NCBI RefSeq assembly: GCF_020166495.1
Contig: NZ_JAINZS010000006.1
Location: 434,001 to 498,000, forward strand
Length of the DNA stretch: 64,000 nucleotides
Direction of reading: 5' to 3'
Source: Robertkochia aurantiaca
GTDB lineage: Bacteria > Bacteroidota > Bacteroidia > Flavobacteriales > Flavobacteriaceae
Each line of letters opens with the position of its first letter. Within the stretch, counting starts at the first letter, position 1. Shown piece after piece: positions 1 to 8,844 of this stretch. The position numbers were made by a program, and so were the translations under genes. The notes under the pieces are model-generated. The model saw only the letters and a program-made list of their open reading frames with translations, ran no database searches and was not told the origin of the DNA.

Positions 1-1680
1 GTGTTCCTGTATATAGTGCTGTCCGTTAAAATACAGGTATACGGTACTACCTACAGCAAATCTGTTGGTTTCGTTACCGTTGAGTTTTATCTTTATGTAA
101 TTGTTCTCTGTAAGTTCGTTGGCGTTGTTGCGGTACAGGAATGATTCCATGTTGACATTGTTCACCACCAGGTCCAGGTCACCATCGTTATCCAGGTCAC
201 CGTATGCACAGCCGTTCGAAAGGCTTGGTTTATCCATTCCCCAGTCAGCGGAAGCATTGTCAAAAGTGATGTCTCCGTTATTTCTGAAAGCATAGTTGGG
301 AACCGGGACGATAGGCATTTTATTAATGATAGAATCTATGGCTTCTTTCTTTCCGGTGAGTGCCATTTTTTGAATGATCTCATTGGCAAAGAAATCCACA
401 AAATCAAGATCGGTAAGGTCATGGTTGACCCCGTTTGTTACATAGATATCACGGTAACCGTCATTGTCCATATCGAACATGAGGCCGGCCCAGCTCCAGT
501 CTGTTTTTGCAACGCCACTGAAATAAGCCACTTCTGAGAAGCTTTGATTTCCGTTGTTCAGCTGAAGGGTGTTCTGAATATACTGCTGGTAGAAGTCCTT
601 ACTCTGTTTAAGTTTAAATACATTGTATCCTTCGAAGGTCATCACCGATTTGGTACGCTGATCTCCTTCCGGGAGCATGTCAGTGATGAAGATGTCCTGG
701 TTTCCATCATTGTTGATATCGGCCATATCGATACCCATGGCCGACAGGCAAAGGTGAGATGTCCAGTTCTTGATGTCTTCGGTAAAGGTGCCATCCTGGT
801 TATTGATGTAGAGGTAGTCCCTTTCATAGAAATCATTGGAGACGTAGATGTCAGGGTAAAGATCTTTATTGATGTCGCTGATCACCACGCCGAGTCCGAA
901 TCCTATCAGGCTTCCGTAAATTCCGGCCTCTTCACTTACATCTGTAAACTTCCCGTTATCGTTTCTCAGCAGCATATCGCCCACACCTCTGAAGATTTCC
1001 GGTACTCCTTCCCAGTCCTGAGCCCGCACCTCACGTTGCTCGGCATACCCAAGACTGCTTACAGGAATATTACTGTTATTGAGTATGTATGCATCAAGAT
1101 CTCCGTCTTTATCGTAATCAAAAAAGGTGGCATGGGTTGAAAAACCGGTTTTTGCCAGATTATATTCTTCAGCTCTTTCTGTAAAAGTAAGGTCACCGTT
1201 ATTTATATACAGGTCGTTATCGTGATTATTACCTTCCATATTACCGGCATTGCTAACATAGATGTCCAGCAGTCCGTCCTGGTTAATATCAACCATATTA
1301 ACCCCGGTAGACCACGGCTTGTTTCCCTCGATCCCTGCGCTGGCTGAAATGTCTTCGAATTTCATGTCGCCCTTGTTGAGAAAAAGCTTGTTCTTTCCCA
1401 TATTGGCGGTCAAATAAACATCGGGAAGGCCATCGTTATTGATGTCACCGATAGCCACCCCGCCACCGTTATAGAAGTTTCGGTACTTGAATATGTTAAA
1501 ATCGGGTTGGTTTTCCACTTCATTGAGAAATCTGAGCCCGGTTTCTTCAGGAGACATCAGGGTGAATAGGCTGGGTTGCTCCATATGTTCAGCTGTTTCA
1601 GACTTTTCACTGTCACAGGAGAAAAGTAGCGTGCAAACCGCTGCAATCAGGTACGTATGGTTATTTCTTAGAAACATCAT
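1..1680 (-). CDS. FG-GAP/VCBS repeat lipoprotein, partial (C-terminus beyond window)
   Basis: The reading frame is open for 560 codons from ATG at 1680 to the left edge, so the C-terminus is missing. The N-terminus MMFLRNNHTYLIAAVC...LLFSC is a lipoprotein signal with a Cys lipobox, so the mature protein should be membrane-anchored. The body has repeated calcium-loop-like FG-GAP/VCBS motifs such as DINNDGLPDVYLTAN, which predict a beta-propeller. The window ends in what looks like an ASPIC/UnbV domain (VGSTVYLYFNGQHYIQEH), which aligns by eye with the same part of the next gene. Its start overlaps the stop of that upstream paralogue by 20 bp, so the two are probably co-transcribed. Such proteins are common beside SusCD loci in marine Flavobacteria, but their substrate is not established. 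A second in-frame ATG lies at 1677. Confidence 0.85.
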   Translation of the reverse strand, partial: MMFLRNNHTYLIAAVCTLLFSCDSEKSETAEHMEQPSLFTLMSPEETGLRFLNEVENQPDFNIFKYRNFYNGGGVAIGDINNDGLPDVYLTANMGKNKLFLNKGDMKFEDISASAGIEGNKPWSTGVNMVDINQDGLLDIYVSNAGNMEGNNHDNDLYINNGDLTFTERAEEYNLAKTGFSTHATFFDYDKDGDLDAYILNNSNIPVSSLGYAEQREVRAQDWEGVPEIFRGVGDMLLRNDNGKFTDVSEEAGIYGSLIGFGLGVVISDINKDLYPDIYVSNDFYERDYLYINNQDGTFTEDIKNWTSHLCLSAMGIDMADINNDGNQDIFITDMLPEGDQRTKSVMTFEGYNVFKLKQSKDFYQQYIQNTLQLNNGNQSFSEVAYFSGVAKTDWSWAGLMFDMDNDGYRDIYVTNGVNHDLTDLDFVDFFANEIIQKMALTGKKEAIDSIINKMPIVPVPNYAFRNNGDITFDNASADWGMDKPSLSNGCAYGDLDNDGDLDLVVNNVNMESFLYRNNANELTENNYIKIKLNGNETNRFAVGSTVYLYFNGQHYIQEH

Positions 1681-4600
1681 GGGTTTTATTTGCATTTTTG
1701 GTAAAAATCAGGAGGCTGTCATTGTTTCGGCCAGTTATAAAATATTCTTTTCCGGCGATTCTTATTTTATCCAGGTCCCTGACAGGACCGTCGATTGCGA
1801 ATCCGCTGTTTGTCGGGCTGAAGAATCCATTTCCATCGTTCAGCAATAATACGCCCTTATTGGCATCCAGCCTTCCGAGTTGGGTGCTTATTTCAAATAG
1901 ATTCCCGGCCAGGAACATATCTGTAAACCCGTCTTCATTGAAATCATCTGTGATGATAGTCATAACAGCAGACAATTGGGCAGGGTACGGGAGTGGATGA
2001 ATTTCAAAGCTATTATCACCTTTGTTCTCAAAATAAGTACTTTCAAGGGTATAGACCTTTTGTACCTCTGCCTGCGATAGCTTTTCACTGCCTATCAGTT
2101 CATTCAGGCTGGCACGGGCATATTCGCGGTAACTGAGAAACTCCTTGTTGAGATAGGGCAGATTCTTCATCAATTCATCTTTACTGGTGAAGGGCGTTTC
2201 GATCCCGTCGAGCCAGTGGGTGATGAGCGGTTCCGTACGTCCGTTGTTGTTAAAATCAAAGCGATACAGGGTGACAGGTTCAGAAGGGCTCGCATTTAAC
2301 CGGGTGTTGCGCCCCCAGTTTCCGGCAACGAGGTCAATATCGCCGTCGTTGTCGAAGTCTTCAGCTACAATGGTGTTCCACCATCCGTGGGTTTCGTCAA
2401 GGCCTGCCCTGAGAGAATCGAAGCCGTCGCCTTTATTTATCATTATGCTTACCGGAGACCAGTTGCCGCAAATTATGGCATCCGGCAGTTTATCGTTGTT
2501 CAGATCTTTGAAAACAATATCATTTATCTGGCCGATTCTGGAAAGTGAGGAACTGTAGTCATTATGAGTTGTGAATCTACCCTCACCATCGTTCATCCAG
2601 ACATATTGCCCGGTCGGGGTGCCAAAGGTCCCGGGTTCGGTATCTGCAGTGAAAACGAGGTCGATATTTCCATCGTTATTCAGATCAGTGGCTTCCACAT
2701 CACTCGCATTCAGGGAAAGTTCAGGAAATGAATTTTCTTGTTCCTCGAGTTGTCCATTTCTGTTCAGGTATAGGCGTGGATTCAGGTTCTTGCCTCCTGT
2801 AAATTCGTTACCTCCGTATACCACGACCAGGTCTTTCCAGCCGTCGTTGTTGGCATCAAAGATTATATGGCCGGTGGTTTCTGCCATGGCGTTCTCTATG
2901 AAATAAGAAGAATTTTGAGCTTCAAAGCTTCCATCGGGCTGCTGATAATACAATTGGTCAGCCTGCCTTTTCGCACCACCGATATAGACATCATCCAAAC
3001 CGTCATTATTCAGGTCTGATACCCCGATGGAGGGTCCCATGTTGGTATTCGCGAAAGGAATCAGCGGGTCTCGGTTAAACATAAGGGTTTGCTGGTCTTC
3101 GTGCTTATAGGCGATGGCGGCTTTCACTGCTTTTAAAAAGGTTTCATCCGGAACAGAAGCGGGAGAATAATTTCGGTCAGCATTTTTGATGTCTGCCTTC
3201 AGCGTGCTGCCGGCCTTAATCTTTTTCCATGTCTGTGTGCGCCCATCAGGCCATTTCACGGTCACAGAGTCGGCTGTTGACGCTTTGCCTAAACCGAAAG
3301 TCAGGTCAGAAACCTGATGGGAAAGGTAACCGTTTGTGGGGAAGTTTTCTTTTGTTTGTATCCCCTCCTCATTATACAGGGTCACCCGGGTCCCGATTCC
3401 ATGTGTGTTCAGACTGTCTCCCTGTATTTTGATCCTGATAAATCCGTTTTCAGGTTGTAGTTCGCGGCTGTTGTTCTTTAAAAGGAATGCCTGTTGGTTG
3501 ATGTTGTTGGTGATAATATCGAGGTCTCCGTCGCTGTCAAGATCGGCATAAACGGCTCCCTGACTATACGAGGCATCGTGACCAATTTGCGCACTCAGAT
3601 CTTCGAATTCTCCATTTCCGGTATTGCGGAAGAACTTATTTTTAAGTCTCTTTTCAGGGATCTTATCGATAAATCGCATTTCCTTTTCTCCCATGGTTTC
3701 TTCTGCCAGTGCGCGCTGAATGTTCTCGTTGGCTATGAAGCTCACAAAGTCCATATCATTGGTAGCCCCGGGGATACCATTGGTGATATACAGGTCCTGA
3801 TGGCCATCAAGGTCAAAATCAGCAGCAAGTGGTGACCATGACCAATCACTGGCTGCAATCCCGGCAGCGTAGGCAGCTTCGGAAAATCTCTGGTTTCCCT
3901 GATTGAGATGCAGGGTGTTTTGCATGTATTGAGGTAAATATCCATTCTTCAGATAGTTCTGATAGATCTGATAATGAAATTCAACTCCCGAAGTTTTGTA
4001 GTTCTCTATGTCGTCCGGCAACATATCCAGGGAAATAATATCTGCGAGGCCGTCATTGTTCATATCGCTTATGGTGTTCCCCATGGAATAATGCGTGGTG
4101 TGACCCAGCGCACGCCCGTCGGCGTTGCCATCTACAAAGCCGCCACGGCGGTCGTTCAGGTAGAGGTAGTCATTTTCGAAAAAGTCATTTCCGATATACA
4201 GATCAGGATAGCCGTCGTTGTTCAGGTCACCGACGCTCACCCCCAGACCATAACCGATCTTTCCCCTGTAGATACCGGCATTCTCAGAGTCATCGATGTA
4301 GACGCCGTCTACATTCCTGTAGAACCGATCTCCTGAAAGAGCGTCGGCCATATATCTTTGGCTGCCGCGACCATAGTTCTGGTTGGGATGCACAGAGTGA
4401 TTCAGTAGGTACATGTCGAGGTCTCCGTCCAGGTCCTGGTCGAAGAAACTTGCCTGGGTAGAAAACCCGGAGAAATCGAGCCCGTATTTAGCCGACATTT
4501 CTTTAAAAACCGGGAATCCCTTGCTGTTGTTACCCTGATTTACATATAACAGATTATGGCCGGAGAGGTTGCGGTACCCTGAAACCTTACAAACGTAAAT

Positions 4601-4951
4601 ATCCGGAAGACCGTCATGATTCACATCGGCAACCGTTACTCCTGTGGTCCAGCCTGAGCCGTTGTCGATACCGGCTTCCGTGGTTATATCTTCAAATCTG
4701 AAATCCCCGCGGTTTAAGAATAATTTGTCTGCAGAGGTGTTCGCGGTGAAATAGAGGTCTGTTTTTCCATCGAGATCGAAGTCAGCGGCAGCGACCCCCG
4801 CACCGTTGTAGAAATAGAGATAATTAAGAATGTTCAGTTCAGGGGTGGAGGTGATGGTATTGGTGAAGTCCAGGTTACTGTACGACGCGTCGATTTTTTC
4901 AAATAGGGTTTGTTTCCTGTTGCATGATAGCGAAAGGAGCGTGAACAACAC
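1661..4951 (-). CDS. FG-GAP/VCBS repeat protein with ASPIC/UnbV domain
   Basis: A protein of about 1096 residues and paralogue of the gene just downstream. Many FG-GAP/VCBS calcium-loop repeats (for example DFDLDGKTDLYFTAN near residue 55 and DLNNDGYPDLYIGND near 240) predict a beta-propeller. An ASPIC/UnbV domain lies around residues 500-590 (GTRVTLYNEEG, GYLSHQVSDLTFGLG), followed by a second set of repeats. The N-terminus LFTLLSLSCN is the end of a lipoprotein signal. The start is uncertain. GTG at 4951 leaves a signal with no basic n-region, while the same frame continues upstream as KKIHGLTLLVLF without any ATG, GTG or TTG before a TAG near 5027. A rare start codon or a lost start is possible. 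Function unknown; probably surface or periplasmic binding. Confidence 0.8.
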   Translation of the reverse strand: MLFTLLSLSCNRKQTLFEKIDASYSNLDFTNTITSTPELNILNYLYFYNGAGVAAADFDLDGKTDLYFTANTSADKLFLNRGDFRFEDITTEAGIDNGSGWTTGVTVADVNHDGLPDIYVCKVSGYRNLSGHNLLYVNQGNNSKGFPVFKEMSAKYGLDFSGFSTQASFFDQDLDGDLDMYLLNHSVHPNQNYGRGSQRYMADALSGDRFYRNVDGVYIDDSENAGIYRGKIGYGLGVSVGDLNNDGYPDLYIGNDFFENDYLYLNDRRGGFVDGNADGRALGHTTHYSMGNTISDMNNDGLADIISLDMLPDDIENYKTSGVEFHYQIYQNYLKNGYLPQYMQNTLHLNQGNQRFSEAAYAAGIAASDWSWSPLAADFDLDGHQDLYITNGIPGATNDMDFVSFIANENIQRALAEETMGEKEMRFIDKIPEKRLKNKFFRNTGNGEFEDLSAQIGHDASYSQGAVYADLDSDGDLDIITNNINQQAFLLKNNSRELQPENGFIRIKIQGDSLNTHGIGTRVTLYNEEGIQTKENFPTNGYLSHQVSDLTFGLGKASTADSVTVKWPDGRTQTWKKIKAGSTLKADIKNADRNYSPASVPDETFLKAVKAAIAYKHEDQQTLMFNRDPLIPFANTNMGPSIGVSDLNNDGLDDVYIGGAKRQADQLYYQQPDGSFEAQNSSYFIENAMAETTGHIIFDANNDGWKDLVVVYGGNEFTGGKNLNPRLYLNRNGQLEEQENSFPELSLNASDVEATDLNNDGNIDLVFTADTEPGTFGTPTGQYVWMNDGEGRFTTHNDYSSSLSRIGQINDIVFKDLNNDKLPDAIICGNWSPVSIMINKGDGFDSLRAGLDETHGWWNTIVAEDFDNDGDIDLVAGNWGRNTRLNASPSEPVTLYRFDFNNNGRTEPLITHWLDGIETPFTSKDELMKNLPYLNKEFLSYREYARASLNELIGSEKLSQAEVQKVYTLESTYFENKGDNSFEIHPLPYPAQLSAVMTIITDDFNEDGFTDMFLAGNLFEISTQLGRLDANKGVLLLNDGNGFFSPTNSGFAIDGPVRDLDKIRIAGKEYFITGRNNDSLLIFTKNANKTHDVSKK

Positions 4952-5022
4952 CAGCAGGGTGAGGCCATGTATTTTTTTAACTGTTCTGATCGGTTTCTGA
5001 GTGTTAATTATCTCGATTAAAA

Positions 5023-5045
5023 AAAGCTAACTTTGAGTTAGCTTT
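5023..5045 (-). terminator. Hairpin with T-run in the leader of the VCBS gene pair
   Basis: A perfect 9-bp inverted repeat (AAAGCTAAC / GTTAGCTTT) with a 5-base loop is followed on the minus strand by a run of seven T. It has the shape of a Rho-independent terminator reading on the minus strand, but it lies about 70 bp upstream of the minus-strand gene at 4951 rather than behind a gene. It may be a leader attenuator or a relic of a lost upstream gene. The rest of the 5046-5216 gap before the divergent kinase shows no clear motif. Confidence 0.5.
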
Positions 5046-5216
5046 AATTATTTAATTATATGAAAAACGCTTTGCTATTTGACTTGTGCTAATATAGGCA
5101 AATAGTTCAAGGCGCTGTATTAACGGTTGGTCAAAAAGGATTAATGAAAAGTTAATAGGATTAATGAAAGTTTAAACTTGATTTCAAACCGGAAGGAATC
5201 CTGAACTTGTAGCTGT

Positions 5217-6515
5217 ATGAATGCACGAAAGATCTACATCCTGATTTTTATTGTTTCCGTGTGCGGACTGGTCTTTGTTCAATACCAGTATTTGAGAGTA
5301 GGTCTGAATCTGGCCAGGGTCCAGTTCGGGGAGAAAATGGGAATGGTGGTTACTGAGATTAAGGAAGGCCTGGAGTTTGAAAACGAACTTACTTTTTTGG
5401 TAGGTAAGGCTATTACGGGTGAGGAAGGATATTTTCGACTTAGCCTTGACAGTGTGCAGGATGCATCCCGGTATTTCCTGGATGACTATCTCAAAAGTTC
5501 CCTGGTGACTAACGGTATCAACGCTGATTACGTATATGTACTGAGGTCCCGTGATTCACTGACCTATCTTTCTTCCCCGGAATCTTTTGAAGAAGGGGGA
5601 GAACAATTTTTGTCCTATCCCGTGCGACTGGAGGGATACCTCCCGGAACGTGCCGGAGAGCGATTGGTGCTGGAGCTGAAGTTTAAGGATTTGAACCGCT
5701 ATTTTGTTTCACAGCTGAACGGACTGATAATTCCGGGAATTGTGTTTCTTATTGGGATACTAGGGGTGACAATATGGGTATTCAGGGCTTTTTATTTGCA
5801 GCGTAATGTGATCACTATTACCAACGAGTTCATTAACAATCTCACCCATGAATTGAAAACTCCCGTATTTTCAATAGGTGTTGCCACACGACTTTTAGAG
5901 GAAAAGGGAAATGATCAGACGCGGCAGATCGTACAGGTTATCAGAGGCCAGGTGGATAAGCTGAATAACCAGATCAACCGTGTTCTGGATCTGGCTACCG
6001 TAGAGAGTCAGGGTATACTTAAAAAAGATCCCGTTGAGCTGACTAGCTTACTAAGTCGTATATCGGATGAGTATGCGGGAGTCTCTGAAATCGAAGATTT
6101 TGATTTTTCGGCTGATCTGCCTGAGGAGAAACTATATGTGAAAGGGGCAGAGGGGCATTTAGAGAATGTGATCGGCACCCTATTGGATAATGCAAGAAAA
6201 TATTCGTCTCCCCCGCGAAGGGTGGAATTAGGTGCAAACAGAGAGAACGGCATGGTGCGTATCTTTGTCAGAGATAACGGAATCGGCATCCCTGAGAAGG
6301 AGCAGAGTCGGATATTTGAAAAATTCTATCGTGTTTCGTCCGGTGACCTGCACGATGTAAAAGGTCACGGTCTTGGTTTAAATTATGTACAGACGATCGT
6401 CAGAGGTCTGGGAGGAAAAGTAATAGTTATCAGTAAACCCGGTATGGGTTCTGAGTTCATCATAGAATTGCCCTTAATAAAGCGATATGCAAAAGAACCA
6501 CATTATTCTGGTTGA
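5217..6515 (+). CDS. Sensor histidine kinase
   Basis: A 432-residue membrane histidine kinase. Transmembrane segments are at about residues 6-23 and 168-190, flanking a periplasmic sensor region of about 145 residues with no recognised fold. The HisKA phosphorylation site is His211 in NNLTHELKTPV. The ATPase part shows an N-box (NVIGTLLDNARKYS, about 317-330), a G1 box (DNGIGIP, about 353-359) and a G2 box (GHGLGLNYV, about 383-391). All residues needed for kinase activity appear present. The last 29 bp overlap the response-regulator gene, so the pair is translationally coupled. It sits next to, but convergent with, the first SusCD pair and is separated from it by a bidirectional terminator, so control of that pair is only a guess. 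The signal sensed is unknown. Confidence 0.93.
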   Translation: MNARKIYILIFIVSVCGLVFVQYQYLRVGLNLARVQFGEKMGMVVTEIKEGLEFENELTFLVGKAITGEEGYFRLSLDSVQDASRYFLDDYLKSSLVTNGINADYVYVLRSRDSLTYLSSPESFEEGGEQFLSYPVRLEGYLPERAGERLVLELKFKDLNRYFVSQLNGLIIPGIVFLIGILGVTIWVFRAFYLQRNVITITNEFINNLTHELKTPVFSIGVATRLLEEKGNDQTRQIVQVIRGQVDKLNNQINRVLDLATVESQGILKKDPVELTSLLSRISDEYAGVSEIEDFDFSADLPEEKLYVKGAEGHLENVIGTLLDNARKYSSPPRRVELGANRENGMVRIFVRDNGIGIPEKEQSRIFEKFYRVSSGDLHDVKGHGLGLNYVQTIVRGLGGKVIVISKPGMGSEFIIELPLIKRYAKEPHYSG

Positions 6516-7185
6516 AGATGACCAGGCTCTTGGATACCTGCTCTCTGAATACCTGAAGATGAAGCATTTTGAGGTGACCTGGGTCACAGATGGGAATCAG
6601 GCGCTGGAAATTATACGTCAAAAGGAATTTGATTTAGGGATACTCGATGTGATGATGCCGGGTATGGATGGTTTTACCCTTGCGGAAAGGATCCGTCAGG
6701 AGCAAATAGAACTTCCTTTTATTTTTCTTACCGCCCGTTCTTTAAAGATCGACGTTTTAAAGGGCTTTTCCCTGGGTGCCGTTGACTACTTGAAGAAACC
6801 TGTTGATGAGGAAGAATTAGTGGTTCGTATTCAAACGCTTTTGAAACTGGTAAAATCGAAGACCAGGAATGCAGAGGACGACCAGTTATCACAGATGGGC
6901 ATCTTCGATTATGATGCCGAGAACCAGATCTTAAGAGCTGAAGGACAGGAATTGCGTTTAACGCAACGGGAGAACGAGGTGCTGAAGTATTTATGGAACC
7001 GCCGGAACCAGGTTTGCAGTCATCGTGATATTCTGAATACGATCTGGGGAAAGAATGATTATTTTAACCGTAAGAGCCTGAATGTATTTATAACCCGTCT
7101 GCGTAAATACCTGGAGAAGGAAGAAAGAATTTCCATCGATAATATACATAATCAGGGCTTTATTCTGAGTTTCAAAGAAGACTGA
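6487..7185 (+). CDS. OmpR/PhoB-type response regulator
   Basis: A 232-residue two-domain regulator. The receiver domain (about 1-120) has the acidic pocket at Glu10-Asp11-Asp12, the phospho-acceptor Asp54 in GILDVMMPGMDG, Thr82 in FLTARS and Lys104 in LKKPVD. The C-terminal half is a winged-helix DNA-binding domain (LTQRENEVLKYLWNRRNQV through SLNVFITRLRKYL). It starts inside the kinase gene and is the cognate partner of that kinase. Target genes cannot be told from the sequence. A strong hairpin terminator follows. Confidence 0.95.
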   Translation: MQKNHIILVEDDQALGYLLSEYLKMKHFEVTWVTDGNQALEIIRQKEFDLGILDVMMPGMDGFTLAERIRQEQIELPFIFLTARSLKIDVLKGFSLGAVDYLKKPVDEEELVVRIQTLLKLVKSKTRNAEDDQLSQMGIFDYDAENQILRAEGQELRLTQRENEVLKYLWNRRNQVCSHRDILNTIWGKNDYFNRKSLNVFITRLRKYLEKEERISIDNIHNQGFILSFKED

Positions 7186-7238
7186 AAATACCAATATAAT
7201 GGTATGACCGTACCTGATTACTTCACGAAGAAAAATAA

Positions 7239-7265
7239 AAAACCACGCCGAAGCGTGGTTTTTAT
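7239..7265. terminator. Bidirectional Rho-independent terminator
   Basis: A perfect 10-bp stem AAAACCACGC / GCGTGGTTTT with a CGAA tetraloop lies between the convergent response regulator (plus) and SusD (minus). It has T-rich tracts on both sides, so it can end transcription from both directions. Confidence 0.9.
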
Positions 7266-7287
7266 TATCACTTAAAATTAAATCAGA

Positions 7288-8832
7288 TTAATATCCGGGG
7301 TTCTGTACCAGATTCGGGTTGGTAGACAACGCCTGAATCGGAATAGGATACAGTGTTTTTGATTCATCTCCGGAAACTTCCTTATAAGACCATTCGCTGG
7401 TAAACTGGCCAAAGCGAATCATATCATTCCTTCTCCAGAACTCAGCATAAAGTTCACGACCTCTTTCGTCGAGCAATTCCTGCTCACCTACGCTTCCAAG
7501 AGGAGCAGCCCCCCTGATAGCACGTAGTTCATTAACAAGCGCGGTAGCATCACCTCCCATACGCATCATGGCTTCTGCTTTCATCAGATGTGCATCTGAA
7601 TAGCGGAATATGATCTTATGTCCGGCGAAAGCTCCGTTTACAGGGTGGTATTTGATCACCCTGATCCCTGTTTTCTCGTCGTTACCCAAAAGTCCGGGTA
7701 ATTCTTTAGAGAATACGAGCGGGTTACCGGGACGGTCTCTAAGTGCAGACCCATCTCCGTCATATTGTTGCCCGATGAGGAATCCGTAACCAATTCCAAA
7801 GTTTTCGGTGGTTGAAGGCGGAATAGCAGTTCCTGGTGCAGGAACATACCCACGTCTTTCTTCCTGTCCGGATCCGGGGATGTTGATTTGCGGATCACCC
7901 TCGAACAGATCATAAAATTCTGCAAGAGTAGAGAATCCGTTCCATCCACCACCTTCATTATCAGGACTGTTCTGAACATAGTGTAAGCCGTTCCAGATCT
8001 GATTACCTACACTGGAAGTAGTAAAGAAGATAGTTTCAGAATCTGCATCAGGAGCAAAAAGTTCAAAATATCCTTCCTGAAGGTCAAAACCAGCGGCATT
8101 GATCTCATCAACCAGGTCAACTACCATTTGCATATCGGCATTGTCAGGAGAGCCTGATCCTGTATAAATATGCTTGTTCAGCAATACTTTCGCCTTTAGG
8201 AATTTGGCAGCTTCAGCAGTGGCTGTTGAAGCACCACCTGCAGGGGCTGAAGGCAGATCAGGAATAGCCTCATTGAGATCAGTCAGAACAAAATCGATCG
8301 ATTCTGCTCGTGTCATAACCATGGGCGGTTCATCGATAGCATCATCTACATTTCTGAATGGCTGTTGTCCATACAGGTCAGCGATCCAGTACATGGCATA
8401 TGCTCTTAGAAATTTAGCCTCTGCAGCTTGTTGCTGATTAGGGCTACTTCTTTGATCCAGAATAGCTGTGGTATTAAATATCACACGGTTCAGGTTATTC
8501 CATACGGCACGAACATAGGCGTGATTCGCATCCCATGTGTGTGAGTGCAGGGTTCTCCATACACCATTATCACCCCAGTCAGTACCACGGGTAGGTACCA
8601 GGAACTCATCGGTACTCACTTCTGCAAGTGCGTAAAGATCGGCCTGGTTCTCCAACTGCCCGCGTAGGTCGTTGTAAACGTTTTCCAGAGCTCCTGCGGC
8701 TTCCACTCCGGTGAATTCACCAGACTGCTCACCGAAGACAGAGTCTGTCTGTTCGATTTCCAAGTCGGTACACCCGACTACGCCTATCGCCAGGATGGCG
8801 AGAAAAAGCGGTTTAACAATTAATTTCTTCAT
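7288..8832 (-). CDS. SusD/RagB-family glycan-binding lipoprotein (pair 1)
   Basis: A 514-residue outer-membrane lipoprotein: signal peptide MKKLIVKPLFLAILAIGVVGC with lipidated Cys21. The SusD-like N-terminal and RagB/SusD C-terminal halves are recognisable, including AKFLRAYAMYWIADLYG (a TPR helix), YSDAHLMKAEAMMRMGG, ELLDERGRELYAEFWRRNDMI and the typical ending NPNLVQNPGY. The family forms the lid over a SusC barrel and binds oligosaccharide for import. It lies 12 bp downstream of the SusC gene at 8845-11940 and is the last gene of that transcription unit. The position next to amylase genes suggests an alpha-glucan ligand; specificity is inferred from context only. Confidence 0.93.
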   Translation of the reverse strand: MKKLIVKPLFLAILAIGVVGCTDLEIEQTDSVFGEQSGEFTGVEAAGALENVYNDLRGQLENQADLYALAEVSTDEFLVPTRGTDWGDNGVWRTLHSHTWDANHAYVRAVWNNLNRVIFNTTAILDQRSSPNQQQAAEAKFLRAYAMYWIADLYGQQPFRNVDDAIDEPPMVMTRAESIDFVLTDLNEAIPDLPSAPAGGASTATAEAAKFLKAKVLLNKHIYTGSGSPDNADMQMVVDLVDEINAAGFDLQEGYFELFAPDADSETIFFTTSSVGNQIWNGLHYVQNSPDNEGGGWNGFSTLAEFYDLFEGDPQINIPGSGQEERRGYVPAPGTAIPPSTTENFGIGYGFLIGQQYDGDGSALRDRPGNPLVFSKELPGLLGNDEKTGIRVIKYHPVNGAFAGHKIIFRYSDAHLMKAEAMMRMGGDATALVNELRAIRGAAPLGSVGEQELLDERGRELYAEFWRRNDMIRFGQFTSEWSYKEVSGDESKTLYPIPIQALSTNPNLVQNPGY

Positions 8833-8844
8833 TCTTCATTTTTT

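Noticed and set aside
544-1140. Plus-strand open frame antisense to the first VCBS gene
   Set aside because: Long open frames occur opposite the repeat-rich VCBS genes; the translation shows no domain and the minus frame is clearly coding.
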